From Spirosoma panaciterrae DSM 21099 (GTDB lineage Bacteria > Bacteroidota > Bacteroidia > Cytophagales > Spirosomataceae), in the NCBI RefSeq assembly GCF_000374025.1, contig NZ_KB893228.1, forward strand, positions 1 through 64,000: a stretch of 64,000 nucleotides of DNA, in the 5' to 3' direction. Shown here piece after piece: positions 7,579 to 16,714 of the stretch; positions within the stretch are counted from its first letter, which is position 1; each line of letters starts with the position of its first letter. Under the pieces are notes generated by a model. That model did not search any database, was not told the DNA's origin, and saw only the letters and a list, made by a program, of their open reading frames with translations. The translations under genes were made by a program, and so were the position numbers.

Positions 7579-8673
7579 TTAATCAAGCAATTTTTTAAGA
7601 GCATCCGGGTCGGGCAATACGTTACGAAGGTGGTCGGGCAGATCGGCACTAAGCTGGTAGGTTGCTACTCCCATTGGTGTGCTGTATCCCTGAAACGCAT
7701 ATTCGACAATAGCGTTTGACTTCTCTTTGCATAACAAGATGCCAATACTTGGATTCTCATGTGGCAGACGTACTAAATCGTTTAGTACATTGACATAAAA
7801 ACTGAGTTGCCCAAGATATTCTGGTCTAAACTCACTGCGTTTCAATTCCACAGCCACCAGACATTGAAGTTGACGGTTGAAAAAGAGTAAATCCACAAAA
7901 AACTCCTGCTCATCAACTACCAAACGGTACTGATTGCCCACAAAGGAGAAGCCGGTACCCATTTTTAGAATAAACTCTCTGATACTCTGCACAATGCCTT
8001 TTTCAACGACCCGTTCGTCATCTTTTTCGACATTAATGAAGTCGAGCAGGTATTCGTCTTTAAAAGCCTGTAAAGCAGTTACCTTTAATGGCTCTGAAAG
8101 TGTCTGCTCGAAATTGTTAGGTAATTGACCCTGTTTTTGATACAATCGAGCTTTGATCTGCCAGTCAAGCATCTCATGTGTCCATTGGTTTGCAACGGCT
8201 TTATGCATATAAAAAAGCCGTTCCTCCAAGTCATGACAACGATTTAACAGGAGAATATGATGGGAGAAGCCTAAACAGACGAAAACCCTAAAATCCTGAT
8301 CACTTAATTTGGCAGATGCCGTCTGCCAAATTGGTTCTGACTGATTATCTTCGATTGGCGCCTGACTATATGACGGATCGGCAATTAACTGGCTATAGGC
8401 TTCCGCAAACTGGCGCATATTTCTCAGATTACGATATGAAAATCCCCGTAATCCCGGTAACTGATTTTGTAAATCTGCCGATAGTTGCTCCAACACTTTT
8501 GTGCCCCACTTCTCAGCCGCAACTTTTTCAGACAACCGTTTGCCTACAGTAAAGTACAGCAATAACAATTCTCGGTTGACCAAGCGTGCTGCCCGGTAGC
8601 GACTTTGCAGAATCTGATTGCTTATGTCCTGCAATAAAGTCAGATATTGATCTGTTGCTTTTGGCTCTTTCAT
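7579..8673 (-). CDS. DUF1016 (YhcG-type) PD-(D/E)xK nuclease
   Basis: 364 aa, full length for the YhcG/DUF1016 family. The N-terminal helical domain includes the typical LLLYFTVGKRLSEKV, KVLEQLSADLQNQLPGLRGFSYRNLRNMRQF and later SFSHHILLL-like segment (here LGFSHHILLLN). The C-terminal nuclease core is FVDLLFFNRQLQCLVAVELK, with the aspartate and the E-L-K of the ExK motif, followed by EYLGQLSFYVNVLND. The family often sits in restriction and defence islands. The gene converges on the ABC-3C ATPase with only 5 bases between the stop codons. Target and partner are unknown. Confidence 0.85.
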   Translation of the reverse strand: MKEPKATDQYLTLLQDISNQILQSRYRAARLVNRELLLLYFTVGKRLSEKVAAEKWGTKVLEQLSADLQNQLPGLRGFSYRNLRNMRQFAEAYSQLIADPSYSQAPIEDNQSEPIWQTASAKLSDQDFRVFVCLGFSHHILLLNRCHDLEERLFYMHKAVANQWTHEMLDWQIKARLYQKQGQLPNNFEQTLSEPLKVTALQAFKDEYLLDFINVEKDDERVVEKGIVQSIREFILKMGTGFSFVGNQYRLVVDEQEFFVDLLFFNRQLQCLVAVELKRSEFRPEYLGQLSFYVNVLNDLVRLPHENPSIGILLCKEKSNAIVEYAFQGYSTPMGVATYQLSADLPDHLRNVLPDPDALKKLLD

Positions 8674-8713
8674 GGTAGGTGGGTTTATTTTGCTCTAGTA
8701 TTTCTTGCAGCAA

Positions 8714-8869
8714 GTCTAAAAATAGAAAAACGGACTGATTATCAATAGATAAGCTAAATTCCTAATTTCGTTTCTATTTTTTTATTCAGTCAAATTCGAT
8801 GTATTTTTATTCGCTAACCAGAATGTAGTTGAAGGTATTTGACATTCATTTGCGATAACCTGATGGTTA
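8714..8869. other. AT-rich spacer between DUF1016 gene and helicase remnant
   Basis: This short stretch would hold the DUF1016 promoter. Just beyond it, the plus strand at about 8860-8975 has an open frame reading YYALKLFEIIIADWVETIKTST before a stop. It may be the tail of another broken gene facing the helicase remnant. I could not identify it. Confidence 0.3.
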
Positions 8870-9139
8870 TTACGCGCTGAAACTCTTCGAAATAATAATC
8901 GCCGATTGGGTAGAGACAATAAAGACCAGCACAACAGGCGTTACAGACACATCCTCGTTGGACTGGCTTAACGGATAGCTCGTCAGAACTTTCATCAGAT
9001 GTCGAGTAGGATAGCCGCCTGATGCATAGAAGTAACCTACCAGAGCATCAAAGAAGTGTATTTGGCGGTGTTTGAAAATGCCTTCAATCTTAGCAAGAAG
9101 TGAATTGCTATTTTCGTTTGTAAAAAATCGGGTCTGCAT
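8870..9139 (-). pseudogene. N-terminal remnant of a PLD/SNF2-type helicase
   Basis: 89 aa. The first 55 residues (TRFFTNENSNSLLAKIEGIF, then HFFDALVGYFYASGGY) match the beginning of large helicases that carry an N-terminal phospholipase-D-like domain, where the usual text is FFTN...NSL...FEGIF...FDALVGYFRASGY. Those proteins are normally about 1000 residues long. After GYPTRHLMKVL the similarity ends and a stop follows, so the gene is broken or recombined. Such helicases are common in defence islands, which supports the idea that this region lost part of a second system. Confidence 0.6.
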
Positions 9140-9263
9140 TCAATATAAAATATCAATTAGCAATATAGAGAATCAATTGCGAATTGATAGCATTCACCGG
9201 GAGGTATAGCCCCGTGGCAAACTGAATTTGAACGGATGATGCAGACGTTATTTTCAATAAACT

Positions 9264-10313
9264 CTACTCCCCGCTCGGGCGTTTAATCCAGTCGGTGAGG
9301 GGGACGGGGGTGCCGAAGTTAGGGGTGCCATCGGGTTTCCAGGTGAAGGGTTGCATACGCATGGAGCGTTGATCACCACAGCCCTGGCCCGGTCCGGTGT
9401 TGGCGTGGTAAACAAGCCAGTTCTGCGACCCATCGGGCGTTGTGAAGAAACTGTTATGACCTACGCTATACGCACCATTGCCCCCATTGGGTCCGAAAAC
9501 GGGGGTGGCGGATTTCGTCCAGGATTTTGTGTCAAGTAAGTTGGCGCTCGTGTCGGCGGATAGTTGCCCTAAGGCGTACAAATCCGTACCGCAGTAGCTG
9601 GCTGAGTAAATCAGAAAGACGTTTGCATTGTGCACTAAAAATTCGGGGCCTTCATTGACACCGAAACCCTGCTTCTCCCACGCATACTCGGGCGTCGATA
9701 CACGTATGCGCGCTGTACTGCCGACGGTGTAGGGGTTGGTCAGGCTGGCCAGATAGAGGTTTTGTAAACCACCCAGATCGGTTTCCCAGCCCGACCAGGC
9801 CATATAGAGTTTTCCATTCAGTTGCAGAATAGTCCCGTCAATCGCCCATTTGTTATCGGGCAAATTGAGTTGTCCACGGTCTATCCAGGTACCCTGCGTG
9901 GGGTCGGCTGCGCTGTTTTCCAGAACAAACATCCGGTGGGTGGCATCCACACCATTGTTGTCGGCGGTGTAGTAGATGTACCATTTCCCGTTGATGAAAT
10001 GCAGTTCAGGGGCCCAGACGTCGCGCGAATTGGGTCCGGTGGCAGGCGGTGTCCAGACGGTTACGGGCCTTGCCTGACTGAGTCGACTCATAGCCTGCGT
10101 CTTGTAAATACGAAGGCTGTTGCCCGTTGTGTGCATGACGTAATAAAATCCGTCTTTAAACGCCACCCATGGGTCGGGAGCCGACGTCAGCAATGGATTC
10201 TGGAATTTCCCGACCGTATCAACAGCCGTTACGGGCGGATTTGGCGTGGGCTTATCGGATGATTTACAGCCATACAGAACGACTAGGAGAAGAAACAGCG
10301 CAGTTTTCATCAT
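9264..10313 (-). CDS. GH43 glycoside hydrolase, probable alpha-L-arabinofuranosidase, lipoprotein
   Basis: 349 aa from the ATG at 10313. The reading frame stays open upstream, but that part is a translated intergenic repeat, while the chosen start gives a lipoprotein signal (MMKTALFLLLVVLYGC, Cys in LYGC). The five-bladed propeller shows the GH43 residues: base aspartate in SAPDPW (D47), second aspartate in WAIDGTI, and acid glutamate in VNEGPEF. The DVWAPELHFINGKWYIYYTA strand pair is typical. Arabinose removal from arabinoxylan or arabinan is likely, but GH43 also includes xylosidases. It follows SusC and SusD in the same direction and is the only glycosidase of this locus. Confidence 0.85.
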   Translation of the reverse strand: MMKTALFLLLVVLYGCKSSDKPTPNPPVTAVDTVGKFQNPLLTSAPDPWVAFKDGFYYVMHTTGNSLRIYKTQAMSRLSQARPVTVWTPPATGPNSRDVWAPELHFINGKWYIYYTADNNGVDATHRMFVLENSAADPTQGTWIDRGQLNLPDNKWAIDGTILQLNGKLYMAWSGWETDLGGLQNLYLASLTNPYTVGSTARIRVSTPEYAWEKQGFGVNEGPEFLVHNANVFLIYSASYCGTDLYALGQLSADTSANLLDTKSWTKSATPVFGPNGGNGAYSVGHNSFFTTPDGSQNWLVYHANTGPGQGCGDQRSMRMQPFTWKPDGTPNFGTPVPLTDWIKRPSGE

Positions 10314-10367
10314 TGAGTAGAAATTAGAATAGCGGCTCAAAGGCTGCTCTCTCAGGGTTATGCTATT

Positions 10368-10436
10368 TTGAACCGCGAGGACGCAAAGGCGCAAAGAATC
10401 AAACAGGCCTTGCGTCTTCGCGTCCTTGCGGTTCAA
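10368..10436. repeat. Palindromic repeat of the GGACGC/AAGGCGCAAAG family, copy 1
   Basis: Arms 10368-10396 and 10408-10436 (29 bases) pair with four mismatches. The core GAGGACGCAAAGGCGCAAAG recurs in a second hairpin at 20341-20420. The element lies between SusD and the GH43 lipoprotein and gives the GH43 frame a false N-terminal extension (NRKDAKTQG...). Confidence 0.75.
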
Positions 10437-10444
10437 TCAAACTA

Positions 10445-11968
10445 TTAATAATTCGGATTCTGAACCAGATTGGGGTTCAGGTCGCGATCCAGTTGCGGAA
10501 TGGGTAACAGTTCGCTTTTTCCTTTCACAAACGTGGAGAAGGCCGGGTCCCGGTTAGCGATTTGTGGTCCCAGGTCGCCCCAGCGGGCCAGATCGTTCCA
10601 GCGGGTACCTTCGCCCGAGAGTTCAGTAACGCGCTCGTGTTTCAGTTGAGTTAGAAACTGATCCTGGGTCAGACCGGGTTTGGCAACCGTAAGCGTAGGC
10701 AGTCCGGCCCGCTGACGTACCTGATCGACATAGGTATACGCCTGCGTCGTTTTGCCCGTAGCATTCAGCGCTTCGGCATACATCAGCAGTACGTCGGCAT
10801 AGCGGATATAGCGCCAGTTGTTGGGCGACCGATAGCCCTCCTCATTTTTCCAGTGGTCGTTCTGAAACTTCCGAAACCAAACCCGTTTGTTGTCCCGGCC
10901 ATAGCGCTGGGTGAAGGTCTGCCCGTAGATCATCGTAAAATCCGGTCCCCGAACGTCAGTCGAGTCGAAGAGGAATGAGGCTTCCAGACGAGGGTCGCGG
11001 GTACCTGCTGCCGTTTTTTCATAGAATTCGCGGGTAGGCCAGCGCTGCGCTTCGCCATCCGACCAGCCGATGCCACTGGGGCCGAAAAACTGCGCCACTG
11101 AGGTGCCATAGTTCTGGTTGGGGGTTTCGGTATCATCATCGGTGTACTCAGAGGGGTTCATCTGAAACTGCCACTCAAATACCGATTCTTTATTGTTCTC
11201 GGTCGTAATCAGGAAATTATCGCGGTAGTTAGGCATCAACGCATACACGCTTTTGCCGTCGCCTTCCACTAACCATTGCAACGGTGTCAGGGCTTCGGTG
11301 TATTTCCGTTGCTGCATTTGCGACCGAGCCAGCAAGGCATACGCGGCCCCTTTGGTAGCCCGGCCCAGATCAGCTGACCCATAAGTCGTCGGCAAGACGG
11401 CGGCTGCTTCGGTCAGGTCTTTTTCGATCTGCGCCCATACCTGCGCAATGGTGGCCGAGTTCGGTTTATCCCCTACAACGGGCGTTTGGAGCACCAGCGG
11501 CACATTGCCCCACAATGTAACCAGATGATAATAGAACATGGCCCGCATAAACTTGGCCTCGCCCAGATACCGATTTCGCAGGGTCGCATCCATCTGGATA
11601 GTCGGGACATTTTCGATCACCTGGTTGGCCCGGTTAATCCCAATGTAGTTATCGTTCCAGATGCTGTAGGCATTGCCGTAATTGTAGTCAGTGACCAGAA
11701 ACTGGTCCATGTTGTTGACAATATCGGTAGCCGGACTCTGGCTGCGCCCCTCATCGGAGCGGATGATGTAATAAAACGGCAGCCAGCGCGAAATGCCGCC
11801 CCGGTGCGTGGTGCTGTAAACAGCGTTGACCCCTGCCAACGCATCATCGGCGGTTTTCCAGAACGACTGTGTGGTCACCTGATTAGGGTTCACAATGTCT
11901 AAACTGCGGTCGCAGCCGGTCAGCAGCCCTACGGCAACAATAGCCAGCGAAATGAATGTATGTTTCAT
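10445..11968 (-). CDS. RagB/SusD-family outer-membrane glycan-binding lipoprotein
   Basis: 507 aa from the ATG at 11968. A longer frame begins at 11998, but only the internal start gives a lipoprotein signal (MKHTFISLAIVAVGLLTGC). SusD hallmarks are present: LDIVNPNQVTTQSFWKTADDALAGVNAVY near the N-terminus, a TPR-like helical region with RFLGEAKFMRAMFYYHLV character (here YLGEAKFMRAMFYYHLVTLWG), and the C-terminal YIRYADVLLMYAEALN plus ELLPIPQLDRDLNPNLVQNPNY ending. It forms the lid on the partner SusC channel and binds oligosaccharide at the cell surface. Confidence 0.95.
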   Translation of the reverse strand: MKHTFISLAIVAVGLLTGCDRSLDIVNPNQVTTQSFWKTADDALAGVNAVYSTTHRGGISRWLPFYYIIRSDEGRSQSPATDIVNNMDQFLVTDYNYGNAYSIWNDNYIGINRANQVIENVPTIQMDATLRNRYLGEAKFMRAMFYYHLVTLWGNVPLVLQTPVVGDKPNSATIAQVWAQIEKDLTEAAAVLPTTYGSADLGRATKGAAYALLARSQMQQRKYTEALTPLQWLVEGDGKSVYALMPNYRDNFLITTENNKESVFEWQFQMNPSEYTDDDTETPNQNYGTSVAQFFGPSGIGWSDGEAQRWPTREFYEKTAAGTRDPRLEASFLFDSTDVRGPDFTMIYGQTFTQRYGRDNKRVWFRKFQNDHWKNEEGYRSPNNWRYIRYADVLLMYAEALNATGKTTQAYTYVDQVRQRAGLPTLTVAKPGLTQDQFLTQLKHERVTELSGEGTRWNDLARWGDLGPQIANRDPAFSTFVKGKSELLPIPQLDRDLNPNLVQNPNY

Positions 11969-11997
11969 GATTGGTTTCAGAACTAAATACGTTGCCA

Positions 11998-14900
11998 TTA
12001 GAAATCACAGGTAAGCCCAATCGATGTTACGCGGGGCGATGGCCAGTGCCCATTATCGACACCCCGTTCCTGAATGTTTGCGCCCGTTACGTCAGGATCA
12101 AGCCCTTTATAGCCCGTGATCGTAAACAGGTTTTGACCACTGATGAATGCGCGGGCATTGCGTACCTTGATCTGGCTAAGGAAGGCCTTTGGAAGCGTGT
12201 ATCCGATCTCGATGTTGCGCATCCGCACGTACGACGCATTCTCCAGCCAGCGATCAGTGTAGGCGAAATTGTTGGAGATAATCCCCTGATCGCCCGCTTC
12301 CAGACCCAGGCGAGGATCGCTGGTGTTCGTATTGCTTGTAGACCACGGGCTCACATCACTACGGAAGTTGGTTAACTGATAGGTATCCAGACTGCGCCGG
12401 ACGTCGTTATACACCGTGTAGCCGAACACACCCGTCAATTGAACGTTCAGGCTAAACTGTCCATACGAGGCATTGAACTGCGCACCCGCCTGTAGCTTGG
12501 GCCAGGGCGACGACACAAATTGACGGTCGTCGTTCTGGGTGATCTGCCCATCGCCATTGGTGTCCACGTATTTAATATCGCCGGGTTTGGCAAACGGCTG
12601 AATCGGGTTTCCGTTGGGGCCTTTATAATTGTTGATCTCTTCCTGACTCTGGAAAATTCCGGCCGTTTTCAGTACATACCACTGCCCAACGGGTAAGCCC
12701 ACCTGCGAGCGCGTGTTGCCGCTCTGGATATAATTGATGTTCTGCCCCTGGTTACCTACATTTTCGACCCGGTTTTTAATGGTCGTAAAGTTGCCCGATA
12801 CATCCCACTTCACCTTGTGCTCGTTGTTGCGATAGGTAGCCGAAAACTCAACCCCTTTGTTGCGAATGGAGGCCGTATTGACGTATGGATTCCCACGCAG
12901 ATTACCCAGATAGCCCGGTACAGCCAGATTCAGAATGGCATCGTTCGATAGTGAGTTGTAGATGTTGATTTCCGTCGTGATCCGGTTGTTCAGGAAACTG
13001 GCCGATATACCGTAGTTCTGCTGAATCCGTTCTTCCCAGCGCAAATCGGGGTTGGCTAGCTGAGCCTGATACGCACCCACGTTGGGGGTTTGATCAACGC
13101 CAAAAATGGCGCGGGGGTTACTGTTGATAAAGGCCGTATAAGGGAACGAGCCCAGCGTCGGCACGACAATACCCAGTTTCCCATACGACGCGTTCAGTTT
13201 CAGGTCGGATATCCAGTCGACATGAAAGAATTTCTCCTGACTGATGCGCCATGCACCCGCTATCGAGGGAAAGAAACCTGTTCGGTAGTTGGCTCCAAAC
13301 CGTGAATCCTGGTCTACTCGCCCGGTAAGGGTCAGCAGATATTTGTCGTTGTAGGCGTAATTGACCCGGCCAATGTAGCCCAAGATGCGGTAGTCGTCGG
13401 GGGTACTCCCGGCTGAATTCGAGATACCTGTAGCGGCATTGATGGTGGTGAAATACTGACCACCCGCAAAACCCAGATTGGTTCGCGAGCCGGAGGTAAT
13501 ATCCCGACGGGTCGTTTGCTGGCTAATTCCCAATACACCGTTGATGCTGTGCAGGCCAAACGTTTTGTTGAAGTTCAGCGTATGTTCGAACAGCAGACTC
13601 AAATAACGCGACCGATCTTCACTGACCGAACTGGGCACCGGCGAAGCACTGTATTGATACGTACCCAACTTCCGCAAGTTCTGCGTGTAATCGAAGCTCA
13701 CTTCCAGACCCGCATTGGCCCGGTAGGTCAGCCAGTCGGTCAACTTAATGTCCAGATAGGCATTGCCCACCATTTTGGCAAAATTGCTTTTGTTACTGGC
13801 CAGATTCCGAACGGCTACCGGATTATAAAAATAGGTTACCGCATCGGGGTTCGTACCAATCCCGTATCCGCCTGGATTACTCGCATTCACATAGCGCGGG
13901 TCCTGAACCGGAATCACGGGCAGCATACCGGCCATGTCGTAGATAGGATTACCCGCCGGGAAATTCTGGATGTTGGAGTTGGTCAGTACGGCATTTTCGC
14001 CGAACGTAAACCGCCCAATTTCACTGCGGGTGTTGATCCGTAAACTGGCCCGTTCGAAGCCACTACCCGTCACGTAGCCGGTATTATTGAAATAGCTTCC
14101 CGAAATCAAATACGTCCCCGTTTTGCTACCACCCGATAAGGTCAGGTTGTAGTCCTGAAGGCTACCCGTACGCAACACCTGATCCTGCCAGTCGGTGTTG
14201 ATATTCGGGTTAAAGGTACCTGTCGCCACACTGGCGGGTGGTGTTTGGCCAGCATTTTGGTACTGTTGCCGCTGAAGAGCCGCAAAACCGGCCGCATCCG
14301 TCAGATTCCAGCGTTTGTACACCTGCTGAATGCCGTATTTTCCCGAAAATGAGACTTTTATCGGCCCTTCTTTTCCCTGTTTGGTCGTAATAATCACCAC
14401 ACCATTGGCCGCCCGTGAGCCGTAAATGGCCGCTGCCGACGCATCTTTCAGCACCTGAATGCTTTCAATATCGTCGGTATTGATGGTTGGGTTGGCATCA
14501 GCAATCATTCCGTCGATTACGTACAACGGATCGGTATTCAGGAAACTCGCTACCCCCCGAATCTGAATCGACGCCTGTTGTCCGGGTACACCGCTGTTCC
14601 GAACGGTTACACCCGGCGACAAGCCCTGAATCGACTCGGCCAGCGAATTGGCCGTTACTTTAGCCGCCTGGGTAGAACTGATGACATCGTTGGCCCCAGT
14701 CACATCGCGCTTTCGGACGGTCTGATACCCAATCACCACCACTTCGTTCAGGGTTCGGTCGTCGGGAACCAGTTTCACATTCACCACCGAATTGCTGCCA
14801 ATCGGTACCACCTGCCGGGCATACCCCACGCTCGAAATGGTTACGGTCGTAGCGCCATCGCTAACGTTCAGGATAAAATTCCCCTCAGCATCCGAACTGG

Positions 14901-15459
14901 TGCCGTTGGTCGTGCCGGTTTCGATGATGTTAGCACCTGGTAAACCCTGGTTATTTTCGTCCGTAATCTGCCCCGTAATCCGCCGGACCTGCGGAGCTTC
15001 TTCAACGGCTGCGGTCGTCTCAGTCAGGTCGGCGACCGCTGTTTTTTGAGGTTCGGCCGGGAGTCCGGCTCCTACGTTTTTTACGGGTAATGCCTGAATC
15101 GCAATGAGCGTCGGGTTGACCTTTCGGTAACGTAGCCCCTGCGATTCCGACAGTTGTGCCAGTGCCTGATCGAGCGAAAGACCATCCAGATCGAGTTCTG
15201 ATTGCCGGGTGGCCATTAATTGTTCATCGTAGGCAAAGTTGACGTTGAATCGTCGTTCCAGCTCGCTCAGGACTTTCTTGAGTGAACGGGTACGATGCGT
15301 CCGTTGGCTGGTCGGCCCATCGAGTACCGACGGCTGTTGGCGACTAGCTGCACTGGCGCTCAGAGGTTGGGCGCGGGTCAATAGCTGCGCAACGGAAGGT
15401 TGCGGCAACGTATAGGCGCCTACCAACAGCATCGAAAAGATAATATACTGATTTTTCAT
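11998..15459 (-). CDS. SusC/RagA-family TonB-dependent transporter with N-terminal STN domain
   Basis: 1153 aa. A signal peptide (residues 1-24) is followed by a secretin/TonB N-terminal (STN) domain (about 60-120, LKKVLSELERRFNVNFAYDE). Then come a carboxypeptidase-like regulatory beta-sandwich (about 160-240, with ITGQITDENNQGLPGANI), the plug (KRDVTGANDVISS, then IQIRGVASFLNTDPLYVIDG), and a 22-strand barrel. The STN domain marks a signal-transducing receptor that talks to FecR and an ECF sigma factor, and both genes lie directly upstream. It imports oligosaccharides with SusD. The protein ends in the aromatic-type barrel signature SIGLTCDF. Confidence 0.95.
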   Translation of the reverse strand: MKNQYIIFSMLLVGAYTLPQPSVAQLLTRAQPLSASAASRQQPSVLDGPTSQRTHRTRSLKKVLSELERRFNVNFAYDEQLMATRQSELDLDGLSLDQALAQLSESQGLRYRKVNPTLIAIQALPVKNVGAGLPAEPQKTAVADLTETTAAVEEAPQVRRITGQITDENNQGLPGANIIETGTTNGTSSDAEGNFILNVSDGATTVTISSVGYARQVVPIGSNSVVNVKLVPDDRTLNEVVVIGYQTVRKRDVTGANDVISSTQAAKVTANSLAESIQGLSPGVTVRNSGVPGQQASIQIRGVASFLNTDPLYVIDGMIADANPTINTDDIESIQVLKDASAAAIYGSRAANGVVIITTKQGKEGPIKVSFSGKYGIQQVYKRWNLTDAAGFAALQRQQYQNAGQTPPASVATGTFNPNINTDWQDQVLRTGSLQDYNLTLSGGSKTGTYLISGSYFNNTGYVTGSGFERASLRINTRSEIGRFTFGENAVLTNSNIQNFPAGNPIYDMAGMLPVIPVQDPRYVNASNPGGYGIGTNPDAVTYFYNPVAVRNLASNKSNFAKMVGNAYLDIKLTDWLTYRANAGLEVSFDYTQNLRKLGTYQYSASPVPSSVSEDRSRYLSLLFEHTLNFNKTFGLHSINGVLGISQQTTRRDITSGSRTNLGFAGGQYFTTINAATGISNSAGSTPDDYRILGYIGRVNYAYNDKYLLTLTGRVDQDSRFGANYRTGFFPSIAGAWRISQEKFFHVDWISDLKLNASYGKLGIVVPTLGSFPYTAFINSNPRAIFGVDQTPNVGAYQAQLANPDLRWEERIQQNYGISASFLNNRITTEINIYNSLSNDAILNLAVPGYLGNLRGNPYVNTASIRNKGVEFSATYRNNEHKVKWDVSGNFTTIKNRVENVGNQGQNINYIQSGNTRSQVGLPVGQWYVLKTAGIFQSQEEINNYKGPNGNPIQPFAKPGDIKYVDTNGDGQITQNDDRQFVSSPWPKLQAGAQFNASYGQFSLNVQLTGVFGYTVYNDVRRSLDTYQLTNFRSDVSPWSTSNTNTSDPRLGLEAGDQGIISNNFAYTDRWLENASYVRMRNIEIGYTLPKAFLSQIKVRNARAFISGQNLFTITGYKGLDPDVTGANIQERGVDNGHWPSPRVTSIGLTCDF

Positions 15460-15510
15460 AAGTTATGCAGGGAAATCGGTCTTATCATATTCAGAAAATA
15501 CAGGACGGAA

Positions 15511-16569
15511 TCAGGGGTTATGGCGTAAACTGATGCGATCACCGTTGCGCTGTACCGAGAGATCAAATGTGAGCGAAAGGGTCGTCAGCAGCGTTTCGAT
15601 GCTCTGGTTAGAAAGATTACCTGTAAACCGACGATTGGCCAGATCACTGTCTTCAAATACCACCTCCAGTCCGTAGGTGTCGTGCAACTGCTGGGCGATC
15701 TCACTAAGGGCCGTGTTATCAAACACAAACTGGTGCGCTACCCACGACGTGTGCAGTTGCGGTTTTTCGTCACGAACCTCTACTTTCTCGATGTTGGGCT
15801 GTATCGACGCAAACTGACCCGGTTTCATATCGATAACCCGCCCGGTACGCTCCGTTGGTTTGGTGAGTTGCACCCGCCCCTCTACCAGTGTAACCGCCGT
15901 GCTACCCCGTCGGGTATTGACATTGAATTGAGTGCCAAGCACCGTAATGTCCAGATTGGGTGTGTGGGTTACGAACTTAATGCGTCCATCGGGTGCCTGT
16001 TTTTTCGTAACCTTAAAAAAGCCTTCCCCATCGAGCCAGACCTCCCGGGGTTTGCTTTCGGCCCAACGATCACTGTAGGTAAGCGTCGAATTACCGTTCA
16101 GCAACACGGTTGATCCATCAGGAAGGGTTACGCTCCGATTTTCGCCAAAGGCCGTATGAATGCTCATCTGCTTCGGCTGTAGCTGGTAGTAAATGACCCC
16201 ACCCGCTATCAGTAGGATACCCGTCAATGAAGCCGCTATCTGCCAGATGGCAGCCGGATAATTTGCCCGGAACCGCTGCCAGCGCGAGAGCGGTACCACA
16301 ACGGCTTCCGTAAGCAGTTGGTCATCAAACGCCTGCTCCAGCACCTGCCAGATACGTTGCTGGCTGGCATCGGTCAGGTCGTCGTACTGCGCATTGAGGT
16401 GGAGTAACAATGAAGCCGCTTCATCGATCAGCGCCTGCTGTTCGGGGTGCCGAAGCATGTAGGTATGCCAGAACGTCATATTCTGCTCGTCGGGCTGAAA
16501 CACCCATCGGCGGAACGCATCGTCGAGCACAAAATCGCGAAGGGTATAATTCTGGTAAGGCTGCGCCAT
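15511..16569 (-). CDS. FecR-type anti-sigma factor
   Basis: 352 aa. An N-terminal cytoplasmic region of about 105 residues, one transmembrane helix (about 107-129, AAIWQIAASLTGILLIAGGV), a FecR domain (150-260, with VTLPDGSTVLLNGNSTLTYS and VLGTQFNVNTRRGSTAVTLVEGRV), and a C-terminal DUF4974 domain (270-350, FDNTALSEIAQQLHDTYGLEV). It would hold the ECF sigma factor until the STN domain of the SusC receptor signals that substrate is bound. It lies between sigma factor and SusC; the gap to SusC is only 51 bases. Confidence 0.93.
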   Translation of the reverse strand: MAQPYQNYTLRDFVLDDAFRRWVFQPDEQNMTFWHTYMLRHPEQQALIDEAASLLLHLNAQYDDLTDASQQRIWQVLEQAFDDQLLTEAVVVPLSRWQRFRANYPAAIWQIAASLTGILLIAGGVIYYQLQPKQMSIHTAFGENRSVTLPDGSTVLLNGNSTLTYSDRWAESKPREVWLDGEGFFKVTKKQAPDGRIKFVTHTPNLDITVLGTQFNVNTRRGSTAVTLVEGRVQLTKPTERTGRVIDMKPGQFASIQPNIEKVEVRDEKPQLHTSWVAHQFVFDNTALSEIAQQLHDTYGLEVVFEDSDLANRRFTGNLSNQSIETLLTTLSLTFDLSVQRNGDRISLRHNP

Positions 16570-16714
16570 GCGATGGTAATGGTCTTTTTACCACCAGAAG
16601 GAAGCGAGTCACGGAATTATCCCTCGGAAAGAGAAAATTTTTTAACAGGAAAATGATAGATAGGCCGAAGTCGCTAGTCATCAGCCAGTAGTACTTTCTC
16701 AATTTGAAAACTTA

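Noticed and set aside
10314-10436. N-terminal extension of the GH43 protein
   Set aside because: The extra residues are a translated palindromic repeat, and the ATG at 10313 gives a proper lipoprotein signal.
13516-14043. Plus-strand frame of 175 codons inside the SusC gene
   Set aside because: Antisense to a well-supported TonB-dependent transporter.
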